A stretch of DNA of 64,000 nt from Janthinobacterium sp. 67 (lineage in GTDB: Bacteria > Pseudomonadota > Gammaproteobacteria > Burkholderiales > Burkholderiaceae_D): positions 2,170,001-2,234,000 of the forward strand of contig NZ_PGES01000001.1 in NCBI RefSeq assembly GCF_002797895.1. Reading direction: 5' to 3'. Position numbers and translations under genes: made by a program. The notes beneath the pieces were generated by a model that saw only the letters and a program-made list of their open reading frames with translations, searched no databases and had not been told where the DNA came from. Shown here in pieces: positions 28,012 through 36,759 of the stretch (within the stretch, counting starts at the first letter, position 1; every line of letters begins with the position of its first letter).

Positions 28012-28091
28012 GTCGGATTACGCGCTTGCGCGCTAATCCGACCTACGTGGCGCATCAGGTAGCTTGGATTAGCGGCTTGCCGCGTAATCCA
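28012..28091. repeat. Pair of REP-like hairpins (REPIN-like)
   Basis: Two palindromic units lie 22 nt apart: GTCGGATTACGCGC / GCGCGCTAATCCGAC (28012-28042) and TGGATTAGCGGC / GCCGCGTAATCCA (28065-28091). Both share a GGATTA-type stem foot and a CGGC/GCGC core with a TT loop. CTGATTGC and GCAATCAG further flank the pair as an outer inverted repeat. This arrangement matches REP doublets (REPINs) mobilised by RAYT transposases. It sits between rluF-like and methyltransferase genes. Confidence 0.75.
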
Positions 28092-28095
28092 GCAA

Positions 28096-29013
28096 TCAGG
28101 CTGTCGCCTTGGCCAATTCCTCGGCAAAGAAACGGTGCCCCATCTCCTCCAGGCCCAGGGTCTGCAACACTTCCTGCAGGCGCTCCGTCGGGCGCTGGCG
28201 CGGCAGGTTCTTGTAGCTGGCGATGATCAGTTCATTCTTCATCGAATGCTCCCAGCCCACCAGTTCCGTCACGCTGACCTGGTAGCCATGCGCTTCCAAC
28301 TGCAGGCAGCGCAGCACGTTGGTGATCTGGCTGCCGAACTCGCGCGTGTGCAGCGGATGGCGCCACAGTTCCGTCAAGACGTTCTTGCCCAGGCTCTTGC
28401 CCTTGTTCTTCTTCAGCACGGACGCCACTTCCGCCTGGCAGCACGGCACAAGCACCATGAATTTCGCCTTTTTCTTCAGGGCGAAGTGGATCGCGTCATC
28501 GGTGGCCGTGTTGCACGCGTGCAATGCCGTGACGATGTCGATCTGCTGCGGCAATAAATTCGATTCCGTCGATTCGGCCACGGACAGCGGCAGGAACGAC
28601 ATGCCGGGGAACTTGAATTTCTTCGCCAGTTCCTGCGAGCGCTGCACCAGTTCTTCGCGCGTCTCGATGCCGTAGATGTGCGAACCGTCGTTGCCATTCT
28701 TGAAGAACAGGTCGTACAGGATGAAGCCGAGATACGACTTGCCGGCGCCGTGGTCGACCAGCGAGACGGCGGGATGGTCGAGCTGCACTTCGCGCAGCAG
28801 CGGCTCGATAAACTGCGTCAGGTGGTACACCTGCTTGAGCTTGCGGCGGCTGTCCTGGTTCATCTTGCCGTCGCGCGTCAGGATGTGCAATTCCTGCAGC
28901 AAGGCGACCGACTGGCCATCCTTGATCTCGGGCATGTTGCTGGCGGCCGTGATGACGTCTTTCGGCGCAGCGGGTACATTTGCGGCTGGCGCCGCGCCCT
29001 TAGCGCGCTTCAT
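28096..29013 (-). CDS. SAM-dependent methyltransferase, Methyltransf_32 type
   Basis: The start at 29013 (MKRAKGAAPAANV) gives 305 residues; its first 14 nt overlap iscX. The SAM-binding core has motif I VDHGAGKSYLGFILYDLFF and the acidic GIETREEL; FMVLVPCCQAEVA forms the later motif. The family (Methyltransf_32/13) is found near ISC genes in several betaproteobacteria, but its substrate is unknown. The REP-like pair follows its stop. Confidence 0.8.
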   Translation of the reverse strand: MKRAKGAAPAANVPAAPKDVITAASNMPEIKDGQSVALLQELHILTRDGKMNQDSRRKLKQVYHLTQFIEPLLREVQLDHPAVSLVDHGAGKSYLGFILYDLFFKNGNDGSHIYGIETREELVQRSQELAKKFKFPGMSFLPLSVAESTESNLLPQQIDIVTALHACNTATDDAIHFALKKKAKFMVLVPCCQAEVASVLKKNKGKSLGKNVLTELWRHPLHTREFGSQITNVLRCLQLEAHGYQVSVTELVGWEHSMKNELIIASYKNLPRQRPTERLQEVLQTLGLEEMGHRFFAEELAKATA

Positions 29014-29194
29014 CGATCCACGCCATCTGTATCGCTTCGAGCACTTTTTCGCCGCCGCGCGTGTGGTCATCGTCGAAACCGTCCAGTTCCACCACCCAGT
29101 TATGCAGGTCGGTGAAACGCACGGTCAGGGGATCGATGTCCGGATGCGTATCGAACAAGGCTTCGGCGATCGCGGTGATGTCGGACCATTTCAT
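29000..29194 (-). CDS. iscX: Fe-S assembly protein IscX
   Basis: This 64-residue acidic protein regulates or delivers iron to IscS/IscU. The family segments MKWSDITAIAEALFDTHPDIDPLTVRFTDLH (conserved N-terminal helix) and the C-terminal VLEAIQMAWIDEA are present. It follows fdx with one base between and ends the core isc operon. Confidence 0.96.
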   Translation of the reverse strand: MKWSDITAIAEALFDTHPDIDPLTVRFTDLHNWVVELDGFDDDHTRGGEKVLEAIQMAWIDEAR

Positions 29195-29195
29195 G

Positions 29196-29537
29196 TTAGT
29201 GACTGCCTTCGCTGACCTGGTTGATCGTGTATTTCGGGATTTCGACGACGAGGTCGGCCTCGGCCACGATGGACTGGCACGACAGGCGCGACACGGCTTC
29301 CAGGCCCCAGGCCTTGTCCAGCATGTCTTCTTCCAGTTCCGTTGCTTCGTTCAAGGATTCGATGCCTTCGCGAACCAGCACGTGGCAGGTGGTGCAGGCG
29401 CACGATTTTTCGCAGGCGTGCTCGATGTCGATGTCGTTTTCCAGCAGGATGTCGCAGATGGACTTGCCGGCAGGTGCTTCGATGACGGCGCCGTCCGGGC
29501 AAAGCTTGGCGTGCGGCAGGATAACGATTTGTGGCAT
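29196..29537 (-). CDS. fdx: ISC [2Fe-2S] ferredoxin
   Basis: This 113-residue adrenodoxin-type ferredoxin supplies electrons for cluster assembly on IscU. The ligands lie in CEKSCACTTCHVLV, giving Cys-x5-Cys-x2-Cys, with a fourth Cys later (SRLSCQSIV). It sits in the usual place between hscA and iscX. A GC-rich stem-loop separates it from hscA. Confidence 0.97.
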   Translation of the reverse strand: MPQIVILPHAKLCPDGAVIEAPAGKSICDILLENDIDIEHACEKSCACTTCHVLVREGIESLNEATELEEDMLDKAWGLEAVSRLSCQSIVAEADLVVEIPKYTINQVSEGSH

Positions 29538-29598
29538 GGTTTCTTCTTTCAGTCTGTCATTCGGAGCGCGGCCGCAGCTTCGGCGGCGCGCTGTTCAA

Positions 29599-31485
29599 TT
29601 AGTCTTGTACGACCTGGTCCAGCGATTTGCCGGTCAAGGCAGTGCGCACGCTGCGGTCCATGCGGCGCGAAGCGAAATCCTCGGTGCCGTCGGCGAGCTG
29701 CTCGATCGCCAGCTTCAAGGCCTGGTGGTCGATGGCGCCGCTCTGCGATTGCGCGATGGCGTCGCGCACCCGCTGCATCAAGCCATCCACCGCCACGCGT
29801 TCGGCCTCGTCGAGCAAGCCGCCGTCTTCATCGAGCGCCGACTGCGTGGCCAGCAGGATGCGCTCCGCTTCCACCTGCTCTTCACGCAGCGCGCGCGCCA
29901 CCATGTCGACGTCGGCCGAGGTGTACGAGTCTTGCAGCATGCGGGCGATGTCGTCGTCACCCAGGCCATACGCCGGCTTGACGCTGATCGACGCTTCCAC
30001 GCCCGAGCGCAATTCGCGCGCCGAGACGGACAGCAAGCCGTCCGCATCGACCTGGTAGGTGATGCGGATGCGCGCGGCGCCCGCCACCATCGGCGGAATG
30101 CCGCGCAGCTCGAAGCGCGCCAAGGAACGACAGTCGCTCACCAGTTCGCGCTCGCCCTGCAGCACATGCACGGCCAGGGCCGTCTGGCCATCTTTGAAGG
30201 TCGTGAATTCCTGCGCACGCGCGCACGGGATCGTCGAGTTACGGGGGATGATTTTCTCCACCAGGCCGCCCATGGTTTCGATGCCCAGGGAGAGCGGGAT
30301 CACGTCCAGCAGCAGCCAGTCGTCGCCGGCGGCGCGGTTACCGGCCAGCAAGTTCGCCTGGATGGCGGCGCCCAGCGCCACCACTTTATCCGGGTCGATA
30401 TTCGCGTGCGGCGTCGTGTGGAAGAATTCGCTGACGGCGCGCTGCACGTGCGGCATGCGCGTGGCGCCGCCCACCATCACCACGCCGTCGACGTCGTCCG
30501 CATCCACGTTCGCGTCGCGCAAGGCCTTCTTGATGGCGTTCATGGTCTTGGCGACCAAATGCTGCGTCATGGCGGCAAAGTCGGCAGCTGTAACGCGCAG
30601 GTGGATCTCTTCGCCCGAGTTCAGCTTGGCGTCGATCGTCGTTTCCGGCTTGGTCGACAGCAGCTCCTTGATCTCGCGCGCTTTCACCATCAGGATGGCC
30701 GTGTCTTCGTCCGACAGGGGCGCCAGCTTGGCGTGTTCGCTGATCCAGCAGAACAGGCGGCGGTCGAAATCGTCGCCGCCGAGGGCCGAATCGCCGCCCG
30801 TGGACAGCACTTCGAAGACGCCCTTGCTCAGTTTCAGGATCGAGATGTCGAAGGTGCCGCCGCCGAGGTCATACACGGCGTACACGCCTTCGGACGCGTT
30901 GTCGAGGCCATACGCGATGGCGGCGGCCGTCGGCTCGCTCAAGAGGCGCAGCACGTTGATACCGGCCAGCTGCGCCGCATCTTTTGTTGCCTGGCGCTGC
31001 GCGTCGTCAAAATAGGCGGGCACGGTGATCACGGCGCCGACCAGGTCGTCACCGAGCGAATCTTCCGCGCGCTGGCGCAGGGTGGCGAGAATTTGCGCCG
31101 ACACTTCGACGGGACTTTTCACGCCGGCCACGGTTTTCAGCTGCACCATGCCAGGCGTATCCTGGAAGTCGTAGGGCAGGTTTTCCGCGTAGGCGATGTC
31201 GGCCAGGCCGCGGCCCATGAAGCGTTTCACGGAGACGATGGTGTTCTTCGGGTCGGTGGTCTGCGCGGACAGGGCCTTGTAGCCGATGTTTGCATGGCCA
31301 TTCGGCAAGTAGCGCACGACGGACGGCAGCAGGGAGTGCCCTTCCTCGTCGTTGAGCACCTCGGGAATGCTGTTGCGGACGGTCGCGACCAGGGAATTGG
31401 TGGTGCCCAGATCGATGCCGACGGCCAGGCGGTGCTGGTGCGGCGCGGTCGACATGCCTGGTTCGGAGATTTGCAGAAGTGCCAT
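29599..31485 (-). CDS. hscA: Fe-S protein assembly chaperone HscA
   Basis: HscA is the specialised Hsp70 that, with HscB, releases clusters from IscU to target proteins. The 628-residue protein shows the Hsp70 ATPase signatures ([16 protein letters not shown] near the N-terminus, [28 protein letters not shown]) and a substrate-binding C-terminus. A downstream start at M11 is possible. It follows hscB by 108 nt, a gap that contains a stem-loop. Confidence 0.97.
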   Translation of the reverse strand: MALLQISEPGMSTAPHQHRLAVGIDLGTTNSLVATVRNSIPEVLNDEEGHSLLPSVVRYLPNGHANIGYKALSAQTTDPKNTIVSVKRFMGRGLADIAYAENLPYDFQDTPGMVQLKTVAGVKSPVEVSAQILATLRQRAEDSLGDDLVGAVITVPAYFDDAQRQATKDAAQLAGINVLRLLSEPTAAAIAYGLDNASEGVYAVYDLGGGTFDISILKLSKGVFEVLSTGGDSALGGDDFDRRLFCWISEHAKLAPLSDEDTAILMVKAREIKELLSTKPETTIDAKLNSGEEIHLRVTAADFAAMTQHLVAKTMNAIKKALRDANVDADDVDGVVMVGGATRMPHVQRAVSEFFHTTPHANIDPDKVVALGAAIQANLLAGNRAAGDDWLLLDVIPLSLGIETMGGLVEKIIPRNSTIPCARAQEFTTFKDGQTALAVHVLQGERELVSDCRSLARFELRGIPPMVAGAARIRITYQVDADGLLSVSARELRSGVEASISVKPAYGLGDDDIARMLQDSYTSADVDMVARALREEQVEAERILLATQSALDEDGGLLDEAERVAVDGLMQRVRDAIAQSQSGAIDHQALKLAIEQLADGTEDFASRRMDRSVRTALTGKSLDQVVQD

Positions 31486-31593
31486 TGTATTCGTGCCTCG
31501 ATTAATTTTTTGCGTGGTGCGGTTGATGCCTGTCGCGCATTATAAGACGCGCGCCAGACTGGCGCTTGGCACGCCGGTCAAGCTATCCGGAGA

Positions 31594-32109
31594 TCAGACT
31601 TCGATCGCCTCATAGGCAAAACGGACTTCCTCGCCGAATTTGTCGAGGAACATCAGGGCGCGCACGCTTTGCGCGGCATTCACATAGTCGGCCGCGTCGA
31701 GCTGGGCCGCCACCTGGGCCAGCAAGGCCTTGCGTTCGCCGCGCAGCTGGCGGTCCAGGGCGTCGAGCGCGTCGGCATCCTTGCCGGCACGCGCGTCGCC
31801 CAGTTCTTCGCGCCACTCCATCTGCTGCATCAGGAAGCTGACGGGCATGGCCGTGTTCGACTCCGTCTGCAGGTCGACACTATTGAGTTCGCACAGGTAT
31901 TGCGCGCGTTTTTGCGGGCTTTTCAGTGTTTGGTAGGCTTCATTGGCGCGCGTGGCCCATTGCATCGCCACGCGCTTTTCAGCACTGCTGGCGTTGATGA
32001 AGCGGTCCGGGTGGACCTTGCCCTGCACGTCGCGGTAGGCCGCGTCGAGCGCGCTCATGTCGAGCGAGAACTGCGCCGGCAACTGGAATAATTCGAAGTG
32101 GTTTTGCAT
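31594..32109 (-). CDS. hscB: Fe-S assembly co-chaperone HscB
   Basis: HscB is the J-protein that brings IscU to HscA and stimulates its ATPase. The N-terminal J domain has the HPD motif (GKVHPDRF) and the C-terminal domain shows the usual helical IscU-binding pattern (LMQQMEWREELGDA). Length 171 residues is normal. It lies between iscA and hscA. Confidence 0.97.
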   Translation of the reverse strand: MQNHFELFQLPAQFSLDMSALDAAYRDVQGKVHPDRFINASSAEKRVAMQWATRANEAYQTLKSPQKRAQYLCELNSVDLQTESNTAMPVSFLMQQMEWREELGDARAGKDADALDALDRQLRGERKALLAQVAAQLDAADYVNAAQSVRALMFLDKFGEEVRFAYEAIEV

Positions 32110-32123
32110 AATGGTCAGTGGTC

Positions 32124-32149
32124 GCTGTACCTCAATCGATGGGTACAGC
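32124..32149 (-). other. Stem-loop between iscA and hscB
   Basis: GCTGTACC and GGTACAGC form a perfect 8-bp stem with a 10-nt loop between the iscA stop and the hscB start. It is not followed by T. It is one of five intergenic stem-loops in this operon. Confidence 0.5.
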
Positions 32150-32175
32150 GCACCGACCGGGGTCTTGCCAGCTGT

Positions 32176-32496
32176 TTAAATCCTGAAGGACTCGCCGCAG
32201 CCGCAGGCGTCTTTTTCGTTCGGATTGTGGAACTTGAAGCCTTCGTTCAAGCCTTCGCGCGCGAAATCGAGTTCCGTGCCGTCGATGTAAGGCAAGCTTT
32301 TCGGGTCGACGAAGACTTTCACGCCGTGCGATTCGAAGACGCTGTCTTCGGCCGCCGCTTCATCGACATATTCGAGCTTGTAAGCCAGGCCCGAGCAGCC
32401 CGTGGTCCGCACGCCGAAGCGCAAACCCATGCCCTTGCCGCGCCGTTCGATATAACGGTTGATGTGTTTCGCCGCTTTTTCGGTCAGTGTGATCAT
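32176..32496 (-). CDS. iscA: Iron-sulfur assembly protein IscA
   Basis: IscA is an A-type carrier that binds iron or clusters and passes them to targets. The start at 32496 ([15 protein letters not shown]) gives 106 residues. The three Cys ligands are in place: [13 protein letters not shown] and the C-terminal [11 protein letters not shown]. It lies between iscU and hscB, as usual. Confidence 0.97.
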   Translation of the reverse strand: MITLTEKAAKHINRYIERRGKGMGLRFGVRTTGCSGLAYKLEYVDEAAAEDSVFESHGVKVFVDPKSLPYIDGTELDFAREGLNEGFKFHNPNEKDACGCGESFRI

Positions 32497-32512
32497 GTAT
32501 TTCTCCGTAACT

Positions 32513-32534
32513 GCCCCGGCCTTGCGGCTGGGGC
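32513..32534 (-). other. Stem-loop between iscU and iscA
   Basis: GCCCCGGCC and GGCTGGGGC form a 9-position stem with one mismatch and a TTGC loop, in the gap between iscU and iscA. No T-run follows. Confidence 0.45.
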
Positions 32535-32547
32535 GGGCTACCAACGT

Positions 32548-32937
32548 TTAAGCTGCTGCCGGGTGACGGGTCTGGTAATCCAGTACCGCCGCCTTGATGG
32601 CGTCTTCCGCCAGGATGGAGCAGTGGATCTTCACTGGCGGCAGAGCCAGTTCTTCGGCGATCTGCGTGTTCTTGATGGCCAGCGCCTGGTCCAGGGTCTT
32701 GCCCTTGACCCATTCCGTTACCAGCGAGCTCGACGCGATGGCCGAACCGCAGCCGTAGGTCTTGAACTTCGCATCTTCGATCAGGCCATCGGCGCCGACC
32801 TTGATCTGCAGTTTCATCACGTCGCCGCAGGCGGGCGCGCCGACCATGCCGGTGCCGATGGTTTCATCACCCTTGTCGAAAGCGCCCACGTTGCGCGGGT
32901 TTTCGTAATGATCGAGTACTTTGTCCGAGTAAGCCAT
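32548..32937 (-). CDS. iscU: Iron-sulfur scaffold protein IscU
   Basis: IscU is the scaffold on which new clusters are built by IscS and then released by HscBA. The 129-residue protein starts MAYSDKVLDHYENPRNVGAF. It has the three cluster Cys (GAPACGDVMKLQ, TYGCGSAIASSSL, IHCSILAEDAIKAA) and the HscA-recognition LPPVK motif. It follows iscS. Confidence 0.98.
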   Translation of the reverse strand: MAYSDKVLDHYENPRNVGAFDKGDETIGTGMVGAPACGDVMKLQIKVGADGLIEDAKFKTYGCGSAIASSSLVTEWVKGKTLDQALAIKNTQIAEELALPPVKIHCSILAEDAIKAAVLDYQTRHPAAA

Positions 32938-32963
32938 TTTGATGCTCCTTTAATATTCTTGCC

Positions 32964-32980
32964 GGCCCCGTCAAGGGGCC
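32964..32980 (-). other. Stem-loop between iscS and iscU
   Basis: GGCCCC and GGGGCC form a 6-bp GC stem with a five-base loop in the iscS-iscU gap. No T-run follows. Confidence 0.4.
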
Positions 32981-32990
32981 ACGGTGTTGG

Positions 32991-34247
32991 TTAGTGGGCC
33001 GCCCATTGAATCGAATTAATGTCGATTCCATCCTTGAACATGTCCCACAGCGGCGACAGTTCGCGCAGCTTGTGTACTTTCGATTTCAGCAGGTTGACGG
33101 CGAAGTCGATGTCTTCCTCGGTCGAGAAGCGGCCGATGGTGAAGCGGATCGAGCTGTGCGCCAGTTCGTCGCTGCGGCCCAGGGCGCGCAGCACGTACGA
33201 TGGTTCCAGGCTGGCCGAGGTGCAGGCCGAACCGGACGACACGGCGATATCCTTGATCGCCATGATCAGCGACTCGCCTTCGACGTAGTTGAAGCTCACG
33301 TTCAGGTTGTGCGGCACGCGGTGATCCATGTCGCCGTTGATGTAGACTTCTTCGATCTCCTGCAAGCCCTTGGCCAGGCGGTCGCGCAAGGCCTTGATAC
33401 GGCCGATTTCGCTGTCCATTTCTTCCTTGGCGATACGGAACGCTTCGCCCATGCCGACGATCTGGTGCGTCGGCAGGGTGCCCGAGCGCAGGCCGCGCTC
33501 ATGGCCGCCACCGTGCATCTGCGCTTCCAGGCGCACGCGCGGCTTGCGGCACACGTACAGGGCGCCCACGCCTTTCGGGCCGTAGGTCTTGTGCGCCGTG
33601 AAGGTCATCAGGTCGACCTTGGTCTTTTGCAGGTCGATGACGACCTTGCCCGTCGCTTGCGCGGCGTCGCAATGGAAGATGATGCCTTTCGAGCGGCAGA
33701 ATACGCCGATCTCGTCGATCGGCTGGATCACGCCGATTTCGTTATTCACCAGCATGACCGACACGAGGATGGTGTCCGGGCGCACGGCCGCGGCCAGCTG
33801 CTCGACGGTGATGAGGCCGTTGTCTTGCGGTTCCAGATACGTCGCTTCAAAGCCGATGCGTTCCAGTTCGCGCACGGTGTCGAGTACCGATTTGTGCTCG
33901 GTCTTGACGGTAATGATGTGCTTGCCCTTGGTCTTGTAGAACTGCGCCGCGCCCTTGATGGCCAGGTTGTTGCTTTCCGTCGCGCCGGAGGTCCAGATGA
34001 TTTCGCGCGGATCGGCGTTCACCAGGGCCGCCACGTAGCCGCGCGCCTCTTCCACGGCTTTTTCCGCCGTCCAGCCATACATGTGGCTGCGCGATGCCGG
34101 ATTGCCGAACTGCTCGCGCAGGTAGGGAATCATCTTGTCGGCGACGCGGGGATCGATCGGCGTGGTGGCCGAGTAATCCATGTAGATCGGGAAATGCGGT
34201 GCGGTTTCAAAGTGCACTTGGCCTACGTTTTTTTCTGGGGCGTTCAT
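32991..34247 (-). CDS. iscS: Cysteine desulfurase IscS
   Basis: IscS removes sulfur from cysteine for cluster and thio-nucleoside synthesis. The start at 34247 ([13 protein letters not shown]) has GGAG at the right distance and gives 418 residues. The PLP lysine is in [17 protein letters not shown]; the persulfide Cys is in [21 protein letters not shown]. It follows iscR by 40 nt. Confidence 0.98.
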   Translation of the reverse strand: MNAPEKNVGQVHFETAPHFPIYMDYSATTPIDPRVADKMIPYLREQFGNPASRSHMYGWTAEKAVEEARGYVAALVNADPREIIWTSGATESNNLAIKGAAQFYKTKGKHIITVKTEHKSVLDTVRELERIGFEATYLEPQDNGLITVEQLAAAVRPDTILVSVMLVNNEIGVIQPIDEIGVFCRSKGIIFHCDAAQATGKVVIDLQKTKVDLMTFTAHKTYGPKGVGALYVCRKPRVRLEAQMHGGGHERGLRSGTLPTHQIVGMGEAFRIAKEEMDSEIGRIKALRDRLAKGLQEIEEVYINGDMDHRVPHNLNVSFNYVEGESLIMAIKDIAVSSGSACTSASLEPSYVLRALGRSDELAHSSIRFTIGRFSTEEDIDFAVNLLKSKVHKLRELSPLWDMFKDGIDINSIQWAAH

Positions 34248-34287
34248 CAATAACTCCTGCAATCAGCAACTTAGTATTTTGTAATAT

Positions 34288-34764
34288 TCAACCGATGGCG
34301 GCCTGGTTACGATGCATCACCATCACGCTTTGTTCGGCATTCTTTTGTCTCTGCTGGTCGACCAGGTCCTGCAAGGACACAGAATCCAGATAATCGACCA
34401 TTTTTTCATTGAGTGTGGACCACAATTCATGCGTCATGCAGCGCGCGCCCGTGGTCGCGTCGGCGCCGTGGCAATGTTCCTTGCCGCCGCACTGCGTGGC
34501 GTCCAGCGGTTCGTCGACGGCGATGATGATGTCGGCCACCGTCACCTTGTCCGCGCGGCGCGCCAGGCTGTAGCCGCCGCCGGGGCCGCGGATCGACTCG
34601 ACGATCTCATGGCGGCGCAGCTTGCCGAACAGCTGTTCCAGGTAGGACAGGGAAATCGACTGGCGCTGGCTGATGCCGGACAGAGTGACCGGACCTTTAC
34701 CCTGGCGCAGGGCAAGATCGATCATCGCTGTCACGGCAAAACGGCCTTTTGTAGTCAGACGCAT
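34288..34764 (-). CDS. iscR: Fe-S-responsive transcription regulator IscR
   Basis: IscR is an Rrf2-type repressor of the isc operon that senses [2Fe-2S] status. The start at 34764 (MRLTTKGRFAVTAMIDLAL) gives 158 residues. The N-terminal winged helix is followed by the cluster motif with three Cys (QCGGKEHCHGADATTGARC). It heads the isc operon, autoregulated through a site just upstream. Confidence 0.97.
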   Translation of the reverse strand: MRLTTKGRFAVTAMIDLALRQGKGPVTLSGISQRQSISLSYLEQLFGKLRRHEIVESIRGPGGGYSLARRADKVTVADIIIAVDEPLDATQCGGKEHCHGADATTGARCMTHELWSTLNEKMVDYLDSVSLQDLVDQQRQKNAEQSVMVMHRNQAAIG

Positions 34765-34786
34765 ACATCCTCGGTTCAACTGGTTT

Positions 34787-34846
34787 AAAATATTGCGGTT
34801 TTTCAACTTCTCAAACCCTGAGTAGTTGAATGATTTAGTCAAGTAT
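34787..34846 (-). promoter_or_regulatory. iscR promoter and type 1 IscR site
   Basis: On the minus strand ATACTTGACTAAATCATT (34829-34846), continuing through CAACTA to 34823, matches the type 1 IscR box (ATAnYYGACTnnWWWAGTCRRnTAT). Just downstream TTGAGA (34809-34814) and TATTTT (34787-34792) are 16 nt apart and make a plausible promoter 23 nt before the ATG. Holo-IscR repression of its own operon is the known pattern. Confidence 0.6.
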
Positions 34847-34980
34847 AACAAATTCGGCGGGGTTTGTCAGAGCGCCCCTCGATGACCACAGGGCTGGCAG
34901 GGGCTTAACAGGCCACGCGTGAGATGGCGGCCTCAAGAAAACAACAATCAAACAACAATAGGACAATCGCCGGCTTCACG

Positions 34981-35111
34981 GCACCTGACAAAACCGTCGC
35001 GAGCGGAAGGGAGAGGTGGCCGAGAAGCGCAACCGTACTGAGTACGGGGGCGCCGAGCCGGTGAGCATCGCAGGCTACCTATACCGACGCGCAGCAGGTT
35101 TGGTCAGGCGC
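34981..35111. repeat. 131-bp inverted-repeat-bounded element (MITE-like)
   Basis: GCACCTGACAAAACC (34981-34995) and GGTTTGGTCAGGCGC (35097-35111) are imperfect terminal inverted repeats (13 of 15). The inside is rich in small palindromes such as CCGTACTGAGTACGG. No coding sequence is evident. It lies in the roughly 270-bp gap between the iscR promoter and the NADAR stop; the remaining gap (34847-34980) holds nothing I can name. No clear target-site duplication is seen. Confidence 0.6.
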
Positions 35112-35113
35112 TA

Positions 35114-35665
35114 TCACCCTCGTAAGGCGCTGCGTACTTTCATCAGTTCAAAACCGAGCAAGTTCAAGCCGTCCCAGCTGGCGGGGTCCAGAATGCGCGG
35201 ATTGTCCGACGCCAGGCCCACGCCCCAGATGCGGTCGACGGGACTGGCTTCGACGATGACGCGCTCGCCCGTGCCCAGCAGAAACTTGCGCAGCGCCGCC
35301 TTTTGCGAGAACTTGGCAAAGTTGCCATCGAAGACGATGCCGGCGCGCGCCGCTTCCCACACTTTGGCGTCGAAGTTCGCCACTTCGCGTCCCAGCTTTT
35401 TCACTTCCGACGGCCGCGCGGCCGCCACGATACGCGCCTGCACGGCCGTGTCGCCAAACAGGGCCGCCTTTTGCGCCATCATGTAGTGCTCGGCCGTCGC
35501 ATACGTCACGCCGGCCAGGCTGAAGGGCGACGGGAACCACTGGCTGAAGCAGCTTTTATCGGGCACCTGCGGCTGGGCCGGCGTGTGGCCCCAGAAATAC
35601 AGATAGTCGGGCACGCCGCCCGCCGCGATCCACGCCTTCAATTCTTCCACGTTACTGATTTGCAT
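35114..35665 (-). CDS. NADAR-family N-glycosidase (YbiA-like)
   Basis: NADAR proteins remove modified or damaged base or ADP-ribose groups, including ADP-ribosylation of guanine. The start at 35665 (MQISNVEELKAWI) gives 183 residues. Signatures: DYLYFWGH, CFSQWFPSPFSLAGVTYATAEHYMM-AQKA, and VNEAR-like SPVDRIWGVGLA with GNFAKFSQKAALRKFLLG. It follows the UDG-like gene by 37 nt on the same strand. A fragment of the MITE-like element abuts its stop. Confidence 0.88.
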   Translation of the reverse strand: MQISNVEELKAWIAAGGVPDYLYFWGHTPAQPQVPDKSCFSQWFPSPFSLAGVTYATAEHYMMAQKAALFGDTAVQARIVAAARPSEVKKLGREVANFDAKVWEAARAGIVFDGNFAKFSQKAALRKFLLGTGERVIVEASPVDRIWGVGLASDNPRILDPASWDGLNLLGFELMKVRSALRG

Positions 35666-35702
35666 ATTCCCCGCACTTCCGCCAGATGGCGTCAATTCAA
35701 TC

Positions 35703-36482
35703 TCAAGCACGCAATAGCTGCATCGGGCCAAACAAGGCCTGCATGTCACGATTGCCGATAAAGGACAGATTATACGGATGTTCCGCCGTCACCTGCGGCA
35801 ACGATGCCGCCACCGGCAGGCGTTTGATGAGCTCGGCAATCTTGCCCCACAGCACCAGTTGCGGCAAGGCCGCCCTATCCTGCCGCGCCAGCGCTTCGAG
35901 CACCACCTGCAGGAAGGGCAGCCAGCCGCGCGCATCCTGCACGGGCGGCACGTGGGCACGGAATACCAGCGCCGCGTTGAGCAGCAAAAAGCCCTGCTCC
36001 GTCATCTTGCGCTGCAGGTCGGGCAGGGTCTGGATCACGCCGCTGCCAGCTTGCAGCGCGGCGGCCGCCACGGGCGCCATGGCGGTGCCCGACGTATCGC
36101 CGCCCTGCAGCTGGCCATCGGCCACCAACAGCATCTTCATGAAGTTGCGCAGCGAAGTGGCGCGGTTGACGGGCTTCGACAGGCCCGTGGCCGACCACAG
36201 ACTGCCGACGGCGCCATCCATGAAGCACACGCCCGTGGCGCTGTCGGCGCGCGGATACGGCCCCTCGCCCACCAGCACATGGCGCACCTGCGCCAGCGGC
36301 AGGGCAAAGGCGGCGAACAGCCTGCCCTGCGTGGGCAGGTAATCGTCGGCGGCCAGCGCCGGCAGGTAGGCGGGATCGGCCGCCATCACGGCCTGCAAGC
36401 CGCGCAGCAAAATGGGACGCCAGGAAGCATGCGCCAGGGACAGGGCATCGGTGATGCTGGCAGAAACGGTTGTGACAGTCAT
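35703..36482 (-). CDS. Uracil-DNA glycosylase-like protein with altered motifs
   Basis: The start at 36482 (MTVTTVSASITDALSLAHAS) gives 259 residues. The family-1 UDG order is recognisable: a motif-A position (VLVGEGPYPRADSATGVCF), SLRNFMKMLLV, GFLLLNAALVFRA, LVLWGK, and a motif-B position (AEHPYNLSFIGN). The catalytic Asp of GQDPY is Gly here (GEGPYP) and HPSPLS reads HPYNLS. Activity is therefore doubtful or directed at another base. It precedes the NADAR gene in a likely operon. Confidence 0.8.
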   Translation of the reverse strand: MTVTTVSASITDALSLAHASWRPILLRGLQAVMAADPAYLPALAADDYLPTQGRLFAAFALPLAQVRHVLVGEGPYPRADSATGVCFMDGAVGSLWSATGLSKPVNRATSLRNFMKMLLVADGQLQGGDTSGTAMAPVAAAALQAGSGVIQTLPDLQRKMTEQGFLLLNAALVFRAHVPPVQDARGWLPFLQVVLEALARQDRAALPQLVLWGKIAELIKRLPVAASLPQVTAEHPYNLSFIGNRDMQALFGPMQLLRA

Positions 36483-36737
36483 GGCGCGTGAAGTATTTGG
36501 GCAAACGCAAATTGTAGCGCACCGGTACGCCTGCGTTGTTGAATGAGCACAATCCCCACCTTCCACAGCAATACCAATATAACAACAATCGTATCAAAAA
36601 TTACACGCCGCCTGCGCCAATCGAGGCTGGCAATGCTAGACTGGTTTCCTTGGAACTTGAGCCACATCAAGAAATAGTGCTTGCCGGATTCTTCCATCCA
36701 CTACCACTCATTACGCCTGTGCAAGTTCTCAACACAC

Positions 36738-36759
36738 TGCCCTGTCCATGCCCTGTCCC
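36738..36759. repeat. 11-bp direct repeat across a start codon
   Basis: TGCCCTGTCC occurs twice in a row (36738-36747 and 36749-36758), spanning the ATG of the diguanylate cyclase. It is short and may be chance, but it leaves no normal ribosome site before that start. The rest of the 36483-36747 gap shows no promoter I can name. Confidence 0.5.
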
